This document shows positions 1 through 10,209 of a DNA stretch of 64,000 nt, piece after piece. Position 1 is the stretch's first letter. The number at the start of each line of letters is the position of its first letter. The notes beneath the pieces are model-generated. The model was not told the DNA's origin, searched no databases, and saw nothing but the letters and a program-made list of their open reading frames with translations. The position numbers and the translations under genes are program-made. The DNA comes from Candidatus Poribacteria bacterium (GTDB lineage Bacteria; Poribacteria; WGA-4E; WGA-3G): positions 1 through 64,000 of the forward strand of contig PYIY01000082.1 in NCBI GenBank assembly GCA_003635195.1. Reading direction: 5' to 3'.

Positions 1-3
1 TTT

Positions 4-913
4 TATAGTAAAGCCCGCAAATAATTTGACATATTCTGAGATTTATGGTATCGTCTAAGTCTTATGAGTTATTCATCAGATTTTCGCAAATGCGTGCTTG
101 ATTTCGTTGCTAATGGCGGTAGTAAAGCCGAAGCTTCACGACGATTTGGCATCTCTCGCGGCATCATCTATGACTGGTTGGCAGCTGAAGACCCGTTGAC
201 GTGTAAAAAACCGGGGCCTCAAGGCCCTCGAAACCTTGATTATCAAGCACTCAAGCAACACGTCGCTGATTTCCCAGATGCTACCCAACAGGAGCGTGCT
301 GACCATTTTGGTGTCTCGAAACATGGTATTTGGTATGCGTTGAAAAAACTCAATATCACGCGAAAAAAAAGACCACGACCTACAAAGAACAGTGTCCAGT
401 GAAACGGCGAGAGTATCTCTCAGCACTTCAGCAAGAGACAGAAAAGGGCAAAAAGTTAGTTTATCTTGACGAGAGTGGTTTCAGTGAAACCGCCTTCCGT
501 CGGTATGCTTATGCCCCGAAAGGTATGCGTGTTGAAGATAAAGTGCCAAGCCATAGGTATACCACCACGACTTTGATTGCTGCACGTCTTGATGGATGTT
601 TCACGGCACCTCTGCTTTTTGAGGGCAGTTGTGATGCGATTGCCTTCAACACGTGGCTTTCGGAGATGTTATGTCCATTACTTGATGATAACCATGTTGT
701 AATTATGGATAATGCCTCTTTCCACAAAGGGTCAGAGACAGCAGCATTGATCCGGGGTTCTGGTGCGGATCTATTGTTTTTACCCCCGTATTCCCCGGAG
801 TTGAATCCGATTGAGAAGGATTTCGCCAACATCAAGCGGATACGTCAATACAATGCTGAGACTTCCATTGATGAAATTATAAAAGTGTATAATTAATTAC
901 GGGTTTTACTATA
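4..913 (+). mobile_element. IS630-family insertion sequence with terminal inverted repeats
   Basis: Left end tatagtaaagcccgcaaataatt matches the reverse complement of the right end aattaattacgggttttactata with a few mismatches; TA at both borders; encodes an IS630-type DDE transposase. Confidence 0.85.
64..896 (+). CDS. IS630 family transposase in two overlapping frames (64-402 and 330-896), probable -1 frameshift
   Basis: ORF1 has an HTH (SKAEASRRFGISRGIIYDWL); ORF2 has DDE motifs (LDESGF, VIMDNASFHK, LPPYSPELNPIE); A8 run at 363-370 lies in the overlap. Confidence 0.8.
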
Positions 914-915
914 AT

Positions 916-1596
916 ATGGATCCACCACGTATCATAGATCGATTTATATTGGAAGGATATCCGAAGTCCGGCTTGAATGTCAAATTCGCATTCTCCTCAG
1001 ATGGCAAAATGTTAGCAGCCGGGGGTGAAGATGGTTTAGTTCATGTGTGGAACCTTACCGCATCCAATAAGGTTCGGCATCAGTTTACAGCCAAGCGGCA
1101 TAATGACTGGATTCGTACATTGGCGTTTTCACCCGATGCAAAGATGCTCGCAAGCGGCGATGCAGGCAGAACGTTCTGTTTGTGGCGTGTAGCAGATGGG
1201 GCTTTGCTTTTTACTTCCACAGCACACAAATCATTGATCGATGCATTGGCATTTTCACCCGATGGAAAGATACTCGCAAGCGGTAGTAATGAGCTCTTTT
1301 TCTGGGATACAGCCACCGGCAGACAACTTCGTCCCAATCGTCGGGAGTTGACTGCGCTGCTCTCAGCTTTGGTTTTTTCACCGGACGGCAACACGCTTGT
1401 TGCCGGGAATTGGGACGGCATCATTGAATTGTGGGATGTTCGCACGGGTGGGCTTTTATCCACTCACACAGGACACACAAAGGCAATTAATGCCCTGAAA
1501 TTTTCTGCTGATAGCAAAACTCTGGTTAGTGCCAGTTTTTGGGGGACAACCCTCGTCTGGGACTGGGAAACACTCAAGAAAATCGGGAACCGATAA
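916..1596 (+). CDS. WD40 repeat protein
   Basis: Repeated LAFSPDGKxLASG...WD units; starts immediately next to the IS630 end, so may be 5'-truncated. Confidence 0.75.
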   Translation: MDPPRIIDRFILEGYPKSGLNVKFAFSSDGKMLAAGGEDGLVHVWNLTASNKVRHQFTAKRHNDWIRTLAFSPDAKMLASGDAGRTFCLWRVADGALLFTSTAHKSLIDALAFSPDGKILASGSNELFFWDTATGRQLRPNRRELTALLSALVFSPDGNTLVAGNWDGIIELWDVRTGGLLSTHTGHTKAINALKFSADSKTLVSASFWGTTLVWDWETLKKIGNR

Positions 1597-1619
1597 TGGC
1601 ATTACAATTGTAGTCTATC

Positions 1620-3090
1620 ACCTAATCTTCGGGCAGGAAGCCCAAACTTTTAAGTTTGGGAGGAATGCCCGCTCCTATATTTTTCTTGACATTGCTATCA
1701 AGTTTGCGGTATAATGATAGTATCAGGTTGGCAAGCATTCTTAGCGTTGCCACTCGGCAATGTGCTTGCCTCCCACTAAGAAGGGGATAAACGCCTGATG
1801 CCTGATACACCATGAGATTAACTTTTAGATACCCTGTGTATCCTACGAAAACACAGGAAACAACATTATTACGTTGGTTAGACCACCTTTGTGGTCTTCA
1901 GAACTCTGCTCGCCATGACCGCAAGGTTGCTTGGGAGACAGAAGGTGAACGCGTCTCTTGCAACGATCAACAAAAGAAGTTGAAAGTTGCCCGTGAAAAA
2001 TACGAGGACTTTCACGAAGTGCCTCAAGATATGCAGGTCTGTGCTTTGGAACGCACGGATAAAGCATTTGATGGTTTTTATAGACGCTGCGAAAAAGGAG
2101 CTGCGAAAAAGGGGTATCCAAGACACAGAAAACAGGTTAAATCTATGTCATGGAAACTCCGTAAGCACAAACTCAAAACAGGTGAACGTGTCCGTCAAAA
2201 TCCGATCCGCGAAACAGCATGGAAACATGACCGTTTGAAAGTGCCGAAACTTGGCGAAGTCAAGATATACATGCACCGCCCGCTTCAAGGCGACCCGAAA
2301 GAAGTCACGCTTGTTAAAAAAGCAAGTGGTTGGTATGCTCATATTTCTTGTGAACTCCCTGATACACCGAAAATTGAACCGACTCAAGCGATAGCTGTTG
2401 ATATGGGAACGACGCATTATCTAACGACTTCTGAAGGCGAAAAAGAAGACAACCCGCGTTGGTATCGTCAAACAGAAGGACTGCTCCGAAAACACTCCAA
2501 AGACCTTTCCCGAAAGAAAAAAGGGAGCAACCGAAGGAAAAAACAGCAACATAAACTCGCATTGCACCATGAACGAACAACAAACAAACGTAAAGACTTT
2601 ATCGGCAAACTTGTTTACAAACTCTACCACCATGAGAAAAATAATGTATTAGTGGCAGAGGATTTAAGCGTATCTAATATGGTAAAGAACAAACACCTCA
2701 GCAAGAGTATCAGCGACGCGTCTTGGTCAATCTTCTTTCAGTGGTCTGGAAACATAGCCGAAAGAGACGGTTTCCACTTCCACCAAGTTGATCCTAAGAA
2801 CACTTCGCAAACTTGCTCAAGTTGTGGTCAGAAGTCGCCAAAGAAACTATCGTTGGCGATACGAACTTTTAACTGTCAGGCTTGTGGCACATCTTTAGAC
2901 CGCGACCACAACGCTGCGATAAACATACTTTTAAAGGCTGCTGCAGCCTTTCGTGGAGAGCGGTGGGTTGCCACCCTCTATGAAACGAGAAACAAGAACG
3001 AAGCACGAGACACGGGCTTTAAGCATGCAGAGCAGTTAATGCTGTTTAATGCTGTTACAAGCCCAAGTCTTTAGGCTTGGGTAGTTGACT
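1620..3090 (+). mobile_element. IS200/IS605-type (IS1341-like) element carrying only tnpB
   Basis: Subterminal hairpins (gcccaaacttttaagtttggg near 1647; gcccaagtctttaggcttggg at 3061-3081) flank a TnpB ORF; no TnpA. Confidence 0.7.
1812..3074 (+). CDS. tnpB: RNA-guided endonuclease TnpB family / OrfB transposase
   Basis: RuvC-like motifs AVDMGTTHYLTT, VLVAEDLSVSNM, DRDHNAAINI; zinc finger CSSCGQK...CQACG. Confidence 0.9.
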   Translation: MRLTFRYPVYPTKTQETTLLRWLDHLCGLQNSARHDRKVAWETEGERVSCNDQQKKLKVAREKYEDFHEVPQDMQVCALERTDKAFDGFYRRCEKGAAKKGYPRHRKQVKSMSWKLRKHKLKTGERVRQNPIRETAWKHDRLKVPKLGEVKIYMHRPLQGDPKEVTLVKKASGWYAHISCELPDTPKIEPTQAIAVDMGTTHYLTTSEGEKEDNPRWYRQTEGLLRKHSKDLSRKKKGSNRRKKQQHKLALHHERTTNKRKDFIGKLVYKLYHHEKNNVLVAEDLSVSNMVKNKHLSKSISDASWSIFFQWSGNIAERDGFHFHQVDPKNTSQTCSSCGQKSPKKLSLAIRTFNCQACGTSLDRDHNAAINILLKAAAAFRGERWVATLYETRNKNEARDTGFKHAEQLMLFNAVTSPSL

Positions 3091-3114
3091 AATACTGCAA
3101 AAAGGATTTTGAAA

Positions 3115-4698
3115 ATGAAAAAGCCGATACTTTTCTATATTATTGCCCTGCTGTTAATGCCTTGTCTATCCGTGTCAAATGGATTCGCCCAAGACCATAC
3201 ACAAGGGGACCTGCCTGAAGGGGCGAAAATGTGCATTGGCAAAGGGGCGGCAAGTGACATCGCCTTTACCCCAGATGGCACGCAATTTGCTGTCACTACC
3301 AATATTGGCATCTGGATATATGATGCGAAAACTGGTGCAGAAATCACCACCCTTAAACAACCTGGCCGCGGTTACGGGAAAATAGCATTCTCACCAGATG
3401 GGAACGTCCTCGCTTCTGCAACGGGCAGTAACGGACCTGGGGAAGTTCAATTGTGGGACAAAGCTGCTGGACAACTTATCACAACGCTACCGTCACCTAC
3501 GGGTATCTCCTCTCTATTTTTTTCTGAGGATGGCACGAAACTCGCCTGTGCAGGAGCTTCTGGGCGTGTTCATGTATGGGAGATTAGCCCCGAAACACCT
3601 CCTGTGCTTGTTACAGACATAAGATTATATTTTGAAAGTTGGAATGATCTTTGGCTAACTCAACTCTCGCCGGACGGGCGTTTTCTTGCTATCACAATAC
3701 CCAATTGGCAAGCTAAAGAGTTCCCAATCCAATTGTGGGATGGTAAGACAGGAGAACGTTTGCATACTTTGAAGGGGCATACACAATCGGTGACTGCGCT
3801 AACGTTTTCACCCGACAGCAAGACATTAGTAAGTGGTGATGAGTATCAAACAATGCGTGTGTGGGATACCGAATCCGGCAACCTACAATCGACGATGCGG
3901 TGGCGGAGTCGCATCCCCACCTATGCGTTAGCATTTTCGCCGAAGGGTAGATTTCTTACCAGTGGGCATGGTGATGGGGTTCGCTTGTGGCATTATACGG
4001 TTGGCGAGGTGCAACACTGGGATTATGCAATCGGTGAATATCAAAACATTATGGATTTAAAAGCACACAAAGACTATGTTTACAGATTCGCATTTTCGCC
4101 TGACGAATTGACGCTGCTCACTGTTAGTAAAGACGGCACCATTATCGCATGGGATACGACCACCGGTAACCAACGTTTTACGTGCGAAGGGCACCAGCAA
4201 GGTCTCCAAGTTTTAGTAAGTTACCAAAAATTCCACGTCGTTGCCCACAATCTGGACGAAACAGGAGACCTCAAGGCTGAATGTAAAGCGCATCTCGGTG
4301 AAGGCGTACGACTCGCCGACTGGAACGACATCCTCGCCTATTACCGAGAAGACGGTTCAATGGCGGATTTCATCACCGAACTCAAAATACCGCTTGAGTA
4401 TGGCAATCCCGGGGATATGGAAGCCATCCCGAACACCGCCTATCGTATTTCAAGGAATGGCAAGCTGCGATGGCAAGGGGATCGCCACTATTTCTTTGCG
4501 CGGCATGATCACGTCAAGCGAGCAGATTTTTTAGCACACGACAACATCGATAATTACTTACTATCACTGGGTTCATGGTTCGGAAAAGGCGGCTTCGCAC
4601 TCTGTTATGGGGACCTCAATAGCACGGTGCCACCGCCAGATCCTCCAGAACCACCAGGGGGCATTTTATCACCCCCTGGATCGCAACTGCTCGATTGA
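3115..4698 (+). CDS. Secreted WD40 repeat protein
   Basis: N-terminal signal peptide (MKKPILFYIIALLLMPCLSVSNGFAQ) followed by WD40 units; ORF 3085-4698 with the likely ATG at 3115. Confidence 0.8.
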   Translation: MKKPILFYIIALLLMPCLSVSNGFAQDHTQGDLPEGAKMCIGKGAASDIAFTPDGTQFAVTTNIGIWIYDAKTGAEITTLKQPGRGYGKIAFSPDGNVLASATGSNGPGEVQLWDKAAGQLITTLPSPTGISSLFFSEDGTKLACAGASGRVHVWEISPETPPVLVTDIRLYFESWNDLWLTQLSPDGRFLAITIPNWQAKEFPIQLWDGKTGERLHTLKGHTQSVTALTFSPDSKTLVSGDEYQTMRVWDTESGNLQSTMRWRSRIPTYALAFSPKGRFLTSGHGDGVRLWHYTVGEVQHWDYAIGEYQNIMDLKAHKDYVYRFAFSPDELTLLTVSKDGTIIAWDTTTGNQRFTCEGHQQGLQVLVSYQKFHVVAHNLDETGDLKAECKAHLGEGVRLADWNDILAYYREDGSMADFITELKIPLEYGNPGDMEAIPNTAYRISRNGKLRWQGDRHYFFARHDHVKRADFLAHDNIDNYLLSLGSWFGKGGFALCYGDLNSTVPPPDPPEPPGGILSPPGSQLLD

Positions 4699-4719
4699 TG
4701 AGACTAAGGCAGAAAATCT

Positions 4720-6156
4720 CTACATTTCCGCCAGTTTTTTCTGGAGCCATCGCGTCATCGGCGCGTGCCCCGGATCGCAGACTTCGATGAAATGTCCCGG
4801 CAAGGGTTGACCAATCAACGCCTCAACATCCCGCCGCCGTTCCGTGACAACTGCCGGATGGTCACTCGCGACGTTCACCGTCTCCTCTGGGTCGTTTCGG
4901 ACATCAAAGAGCTCATCGCCTCTTTCATCGTTATAACCTACTGAAGTGCAGAAATTCCAGTGGTCATCGCGCACGCTAACGCGTCCGCGGGCGTTCCCTG
5001 TAGCAAAGCCAGCCCAACCTGTGATAATCCGTTCTCGAAGCATTGCCTTCTTCTGTGTAACGAGTTGCCACATATCCTCACCATCCGTCCAACCGCACGG
5101 AATGTCAAGCAGACTGAGGAGCGTTGGCATTAGATCGTGGTTCTGCACAAACGCAAAAATTTCCTTGTCGTTCGGTCCTTCAGGATGTCGGATCATCAAG
5201 TTCAGCTGCGTGTTGAACGGGTGCAGCTTGTTCGCGCCCTTCCCGAAACTCCCGTGGTCGCGGAGCTGCGTGCCGTGGTCGGACATCAGCACAACTAATG
5301 TATCATCTTTGATGTTCAGCTGCTCTATCTTATCCAGTAGCACGCCAACCCATTTATCGACAAATGTGACCTCTCCGAGGTAGAGTGCCTCAATTCGGCG
5401 CAGCTCATCTTCCGTAGGACCGTCGCCCTCGTTCGCACTGCCCGGCGTAATGAAATCTTTACCCGAATAATCGGGGAAATAGATGTCTGCGTAAGATTTC
5501 GGCGGGTCCCACGGTTCATGCGGATCGAAACTATCGATCCACAGGAAAAATGGACCGACGGTGTGATTATCTTCAAGCCAGTCCGCTGCGGCACGGAAAA
5601 CGCGCGCACAACTATACTCATCTTCTGATTGACGATGCCGTTGTGATAACAGATAATTGACAAGCCCAGCATGGCGTTGCCAGTTGAGCGGTTCACGAAC
5701 ATGTTTTCGGAGTTGTTCTTCAACCAAGCGCGGATCGCCGCTGTGCCAGTTATCTGATTCTTGCCCGCGAATGAAATCGAAATGCGCAAATCCTCGCGAG
5801 AAATTCATCGTCGGCTTGAACATGTGGTAGGTATCAGCAATCAGCGCGGTGAGATACCCCCGTTCCAATAAGACCTCGGCAATCGTATCTTGTTCGGGTG
5901 GAATCTTGTGCCAACCCGGAGCGTGGTGCCAATGTCCACGCCGATCAAAGTTATATCTCCACGGGAAACTCCGCATGCCTGTGAAGTTACCACGGCGTAT
6001 CTGAAGTGTCGGTTGCCCTTCACCAAATGCGCGGGTGAAACGGACGCTCTCGGATGCGAGTGCATCGAGGTTCGGCGTTTGCACGTGGCTATATTTTTTA
6101 CCTTCACCGATGATGTCGGCGCGAAACGTATCTAAACAGATGCAGACAATGTTCAT
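4720..6156 (-). CDS. Sulfatase family protein
   Basis: MNIVCICLDTFRADIIG...TPNLDALA, SDHGTQLRDHG: alkaline phosphatase/sulfatase signatures. Confidence 0.85.
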   Translation of the reverse strand: MNIVCICLDTFRADIIGEGKKYSHVQTPNLDALASESVRFTRAFGEGQPTLQIRRGNFTGMRSFPWRYNFDRRGHWHHAPGWHKIPPEQDTIAEVLLERGYLTALIADTYHMFKPTMNFSRGFAHFDFIRGQESDNWHSGDPRLVEEQLRKHVREPLNWQRHAGLVNYLLSQRHRQSEDEYSCARVFRAAADWLEDNHTVGPFFLWIDSFDPHEPWDPPKSYADIYFPDYSGKDFITPGSANEGDGPTEDELRRIEALYLGEVTFVDKWVGVLLDKIEQLNIKDDTLVVLMSDHGTQLRDHGSFGKGANKLHPFNTQLNLMIRHPEGPNDKEIFAFVQNHDLMPTLLSLLDIPCGWTDGEDMWQLVTQKKAMLRERIITGWAGFATGNARGRVSVRDDHWNFCTSVGYNDERGDELFDVRNDPEETVNVASDHPAVVTERRRDVEALIGQPLPGHFIEVCDPGHAPMTRWLQKKLAEM

Positions 6157-6160
6157 ATTT

Positions 6161-6874
6161 TTATGCCTCCTTCATTTCATCAAGAATCATTTCGGCAGCT
6201 TCCAACGGATCCTCCGCCTCTATAATAGGTCTGCCAACGACAATATAATCTGCGCCTCGGTTAATTGCCTCTGCTGGTGTAGTGATCCGACGCTGGTCGC
6301 CAGTCTCTGCCCACTCCGGACGGATACCGGGTGTGACAATCAAAAAGTTATCGCCGCACGCTTTCCGGATCGGTTCAATCTCCAACGGTGATGCGACAAC
6401 CCCATCCAATCCGGCTTCCTGTGCCAACTCTGCGAGATAGACAACCTGTTCTGACAGCGTCCGTGCCGAGGCAAAACCCAACCGAAAGCTGGTTTCTTCG
6501 ATGCTCGTTAGAATAGTCACACCGAGTAGAATAGGTCTCGGAATATCTGCTTTGTAGGCGGTATCGTCCGCGCTTGCTCTCGCTGCCTTCATCATCATAA
6601 GTCCACCGGAAGCGTGCATGTTAATCATATTTGCGCCGTGTTTTGTCATCATGCCGACATCGCGCGCCACTGTATTCGGAATGTCGTGGAATTTCAGGTC
6701 AATGAAAACTTTATGTCCATTTTGCTCGAACCATGGAAAGGCTTCCATGCCGAGCGCACTAAACGCCTGAAAGCCCATCTTGAACCAACGGACCGTATCC
6801 ATAAGCGTTCCAGATAACCAGTCAATCTCTTCACCATCGTCGGTATCCAATGCGACGATTAATCTGTCTCTCAA
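6161..6874 (-). CDS. pyrF: Orotidine 5'-phosphate decarboxylase
   Basis: LIVALDT, FIDLKFHDIPNTV, VTPGIRPE, ADYIVVGRPI motifs. Confidence 0.93.
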   Translation of the reverse strand: MRDRLIVALDTDDGEEIDWLSGTLMDTVRWFKMGFQAFSALGMEAFPWFEQNGHKVFIDLKFHDIPNTVARDVGMMTKHGANMINMHASGGLMMMKAARASADDTAYKADIPRPILLGVTILTSIEETSFRLGFASARTLSEQVVYLAELAQEAGLDGVVASPLEIEPIRKACGDNFLIVTPGIRPEWAETGDQRRITTPAEAINRGADYIVVGRPIIEAEDPLEAAEMILDEMKEA

Positions 6875-6885
6875 TTTTCGCCTCC

Positions 6886-7293
6886 TTATCCGTGTTTAAG
6901 AGTATTGGTGTTTTCTGGATCTTGTGCTTCCGAGTGGTGAGTGGGACCGGATTTCGCGTTAGGGACCTGTTGTGTTCTACAGTTTTCAATATGCGCAGCC
7001 AGTTCTGGCATCTGTGCATGGTCATATTTTTCAATAAGCAAGATAGCAAATTCCATCAATGGCGCGAAAATGTGATTTTCGTCTTCACGCACGACATCGG
7101 TTAAGTCACCAAGCAGGACTACAAGGTGTTCGTAGTCGTCTTCGGTCACAGTCGGGATATTGTCGTCTTTGTAGGCACCAACCGCGTGAATTAAAACTTC
7201 TAAGGCTGCCGCAAGAGATTGCGGATTGCTATGCGGGGCGTGCGTCAACTCTACTCGCGATACGTCAGATATACGGTGTTCTTCAGTTACCAT
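6886..7293 (-). CDS. Possible HigA-like antitoxin lacking an obvious HTH
   Basis: Acidic protein directly downstream of a HigB-like toxin; the segment TVTEDDYEHLVVLLGDLTDVV...LMEFAILLIEKYDHAQMP resembles the N-terminal region of HigA-type antitoxins. Confidence 0.45.
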   Translation of the reverse strand: MVTEEHRISDVSRVELTHAPHSNPQSLAAALEVLIHAVGAYKDDNIPTVTEDDYEHLVVLLGDLTDVVREDENHIFAPLMEFAILLIEKYDHAQMPELAAHIENCRTQQVPNAKSGPTHHSEAQDPENTNTLKHG

Positions 7294-7332
7294 AATTTAC
7301 TCCTAACATTTTTCAGTAATAGGTTTTCCCTC

Positions 7333-7614
7333 TCAGGGCCTCCATTTATCATACTCGGGGTGTGTCAACACACGATGGATAGAAACCGTTTGCCGCTCAT
7401 AGTGGATGAATGCTATAAGGCGAGCCTTGTTCCCTCCGATATTGAAAACAGTCCAACCTTCAACTCGATCAGCGTGAGGAAAAACCTCACGCAATTCTAC
7501 AATAGAACAGAAATTTCTCCCGCTTATCAATCTATACCAATGGTTGAGTGCCGATCTGGTATTCGGATGCTTCTGGGCAAAATCCCTCAATAGTGTGTAC
7601 GGACCTGTACGCAT
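7333..7614 (-). CDS. higB: HigB-type mRNA interferase toxin
   Basis: LNHWYRLI...FCSIVELREVFPHADRVEGWTVFNIGGNKARLIAFIHYERQTVSIHRVLTHPEYDKWRP matches the HigB toxin family. Confidence 0.85.
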   Translation of the reverse strand: MRTGPYTLLRDFAQKHPNTRSALNHWYRLISGRNFCSIVELREVFPHADRVEGWTVFNIGGNKARLIAFIHYERQTVSIHRVLTHPEYDKWRP

Positions 7615-7647
7615 TGATTCTTTGTATTCCTTCTCTTACAATATTAT

Positions 7648-9144
7648 CTAAACCGGCACTTCTAAAACTTCATCAACGATTTGTCCCGTCTCTCGGTGCG
7701 CCTCCTCAATTTGTGTCTGGCAATTATAGATATGCTGTTCGATTTCATTGAGTTGTGCTTCAAAATTACCTATCATCCGATGAACCTCCGCGGGAGACGT
7801 GCCGCCGAGGCTCTGATTGTTCTGAATCGCTAACTCTGCATCCAAAATTTGTTTCAACTGTGAAATCGGTATGTCAATATTTTTTTCTTTCAAGAGTTCC
7901 TGCGTGAGTTCCCAATCCGAGAACGTCTTTTCCCGATTCACGAGTTCACCGACAAGCCATCCGACAATCTCGTGGCACTCCCGAAAACTGATTTTATGCT
8001 CCTTAACCAAATAATTCGCCAACTCCGTCGCCGTCGCGAAGTTTGCATTCGCCAATTCAGCCATCCGTCCCGTCTTGAAGTCTGTCGTTTTGAGAAGTTC
8101 GGGCAACATACCGAGACACGCTTTCACAATATCAAACGCTTCCCACAACGGCGGTTTATCCTCTTGGAAATCACGGTTATACCCCATCGGCAGCCCCTTA
8201 AGATTCGTCAACAGGTCGAGCAATGCGCCGTAGACGCGTCCGGTGCGTCCTCGTGTGAGTTCGGCGATGTCCGGATTCTTTTTCTGCGGCATGATGGAAC
8301 TCCCGAAACTATACGTATCGTCAAGTACCGCCATCCCGAATTCATAGGTTGTCCAGTAGACGATTTCTTCGCTGATTCGTGAGAGATTCGCCATCACGAG
8401 CGACAACGCGAAAAGCGTCTCTGCGATAAAATCACGGCTGCTGATAACATCAAGGGCGTGTTCGTGTGGGGCATCGAAACCGAGCAGCTTTGTTGTCAGT
8501 TCTCGGTCAATCGGGAAGGTCGTGCCAGCCAAAGCACATGCGCCGAGCGGGTTCGTATTGGCAAGTGCATAAGCCGATTGCAGACGTTTCTGGTCTCTCA
8601 GGAACATGCTCACATAAGCCGTCGCCCAGAAACCGAGACTGATCGGCTGTGCGTGCTGTGTATGCGTATAGCCGGGCATTACAGTATCGGCATGTGCTTT
8701 CGCTATATATAGGAACGCTTCGCAGAGTGTGGAGAGTCCGCGCTGGATATTGAGGATCTCATCTCGGATGTAAAGGTGTGCATCAACGAGTACCTGATCG
8801 TTACGGGAACGCGCCGTGTGAAGTCTGCCGCCGAATTCGCGACCTGCATTCTCAATCAAATACGATTCGACGTTCATGTGGACATCTTCTTTATTCGGAT
8901 CAAGCGTAAAATTGCTGTTCTGAAAATCTTCTTCCGCTTTCTGGAGCCAGCGCAAAATCTCGCGTAGGTCAGCATTGGAGATGATCTCTTGCCGAGCGAG
9001 CATAATCGCGTGTGCTTGGCTGCCCCAGATATCGTATCCGATGAGGCGTGTATCGGCTTCGATAGAATGCGTGAAGGCTATTGTTTCTGTGGTGAGGTTT
9101 GTGCTAAAACGTCCACCCCAGAGTGTTTTTTTCGGTTTTCCCAT
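7648..9144 (-). CDS. argH: Argininosuccinate lyase
   Basis: LWGGRFS, MNVESYLIENAG, RSRNDQV, GYTHTQHAQP, GSSIMPQKKNPD motifs. Confidence 0.95.
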   Translation of the reverse strand: MGKPKKTLWGGRFSTNLTTETIAFTHSIEADTRLIGYDIWGSQAHAIMLARQEIISNADLREILRWLQKAEEDFQNSNFTLDPNKEDVHMNVESYLIENAGREFGGRLHTARSRNDQVLVDAHLYIRDEILNIQRGLSTLCEAFLYIAKAHADTVMPGYTHTQHAQPISLGFWATAYVSMFLRDQKRLQSAYALANTNPLGACALAGTTFPIDRELTTKLLGFDAPHEHALDVISSRDFIAETLFALSLVMANLSRISEEIVYWTTYEFGMAVLDDTYSFGSSIMPQKKNPDIAELTRGRTGRVYGALLDLLTNLKGLPMGYNRDFQEDKPPLWEAFDIVKACLGMLPELLKTTDFKTGRMAELANANFATATELANYLVKEHKISFRECHEIVGWLVGELVNREKTFSDWELTQELLKEKNIDIPISQLKQILDAELAIQNNQSLGGTSPAEVHRMIGNFEAQLNEIEQHIYNCQTQIEEAHRETGQIVDEVLEVPV

Positions 9145-9150
9145 ATTCCA

Positions 9151-9354
9151 TCAGTTTTCCGTTTTATCAAGCAAATCAAAAACCTCTGCTGCTACTGAAT
9201 TTTGATCCCATTCCGTCCAGACCCCATAGTCGTCATCAAAAATGATAGTTTCATGACGCGCCCGATATAAATCGTGAATAACTTGTTCAATATGATACAG
9301 CTCATCGGTGCTTAAGTTCGGCAATGCTGCGATTATTTTTTCAATTGTCCGCAT
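9151..9354 (-). CDS. Small conserved hypothetical protein
   Basis: 67-aa ORF 6 bp upstream of argH; pattern of a small antitoxin or regulator but no firm family. Confidence 0.4.
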   Translation of the reverse strand: MRTIEKIIAALPNLSTDELYHIEQVIHDLYRARHETIIFDDDYGVWTEWDQNSVAAEVFDLLDKTEN

Positions 9355-9510
9355 TTGGTAAAAAGTCTCTTGTATCGCAAACTGTATGAAGTTTCAGAAA
9401 ATAATTCGGTAATGCGTCAGCAGCCTCTTGGTGTAGGAGCGAGCTGCGCTCGCGATCCGTAACTGATGTAATTATACATTGAACGTTATACGAAAATCAC
9501 AATGCATCTG

Positions 9511-9933
9511 TTATAGATGTGCCCATGGATCAATAAGTTCAACCCCAACCCCTTCAAAATCTGTAATGTTTCGCGTTGCAATAGATGCCTCTCGGGAACG
9601 AGCGATCGCAGCAATCTGACAATCGGCTTGGCTTATCGGTCTACCGGTTGCGTGTCGTTGAGCGAAAATTTCGGCGTAAATGTTCGCTGCATCACTATCA
9701 AAAACCAGGATACGTCCAGCCAATAACACAGCAAATACGCGGGCAGCAGCCTCTGAAAGGTTCCGCTGTCGCCTTCCATCGGGCAAGAGTGCTATACCGG
9801 TCAAAATTTCCGCTTCGGTGACAGTTGTCACGAACAAGCTGCTTGCAGACTGGGCACGAAACCAAGCGCGAACCACCTGTTGTGGACTGTCCCGCATGAG
9901 CTCCGAGACGACATTAGTATCAAGAACAATCAT
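9511..9933 (-). CDS. vapC: PIN-domain toxin, VapC/FitB type
   Basis: MIVLDTNVVSELMR...ISQADCQIAAIARSREASIATRNITDFEGVGVELIDPW; ORF 9511-10116 with internal ATG at 9933 as the likely start. Confidence 0.85.
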   Translation of the reverse strand: MIVLDTNVVSELMRDSPQQVVRAWFRAQSASSLFVTTVTEAEILTGIALLPDGRRQRNLSEAAARVFAVLLAGRILVFDSDAANIYAEIFAQRHATGRPISQADCQIAAIARSREASIATRNITDFEGVGVELIDPWAHL

Positions 9934-9943
9934 AATTAGTATT

Positions 9944-10192
9944 TTAGTCAAAACGAGGCGGTTCTCGCATTGGTTCCCGAGGAGGTATCTCAAGTTCCAC
10001 CCCGCCGAAAGGTTTGAAAAGTTCGTGGATCGCGGTTCCAAGATCTTGTGAGGGAACTTCGTGATCAGGAGAGACGTTTCGCGTCTCTGCATCTTGAAGA
10101 TAAACGAGATAATCAACAGCAGATTTGAGTTTTTCAGTAGAGAGTTGTCTGATTAACGTAACTGCCTGCTCTTGCAAATCAGTTTTTCCCAT
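9944..10192 (-). CDS. Putative antitoxin paired with the PIN toxin
   Basis: 82-aa ORF 10 bp upstream of vapC on the same strand. Confidence 0.6.
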   Translation of the reverse strand: MGKTDLQEQAVTLIRQLSTEKLKSAVDYLVYLQDAETRNVSPDHEVPSQDLGTAIHELFKPFGGVELEIPPREPMREPPRFD

Positions 10193-10209
10193 GATATATG
10201 TCTCCTTTG

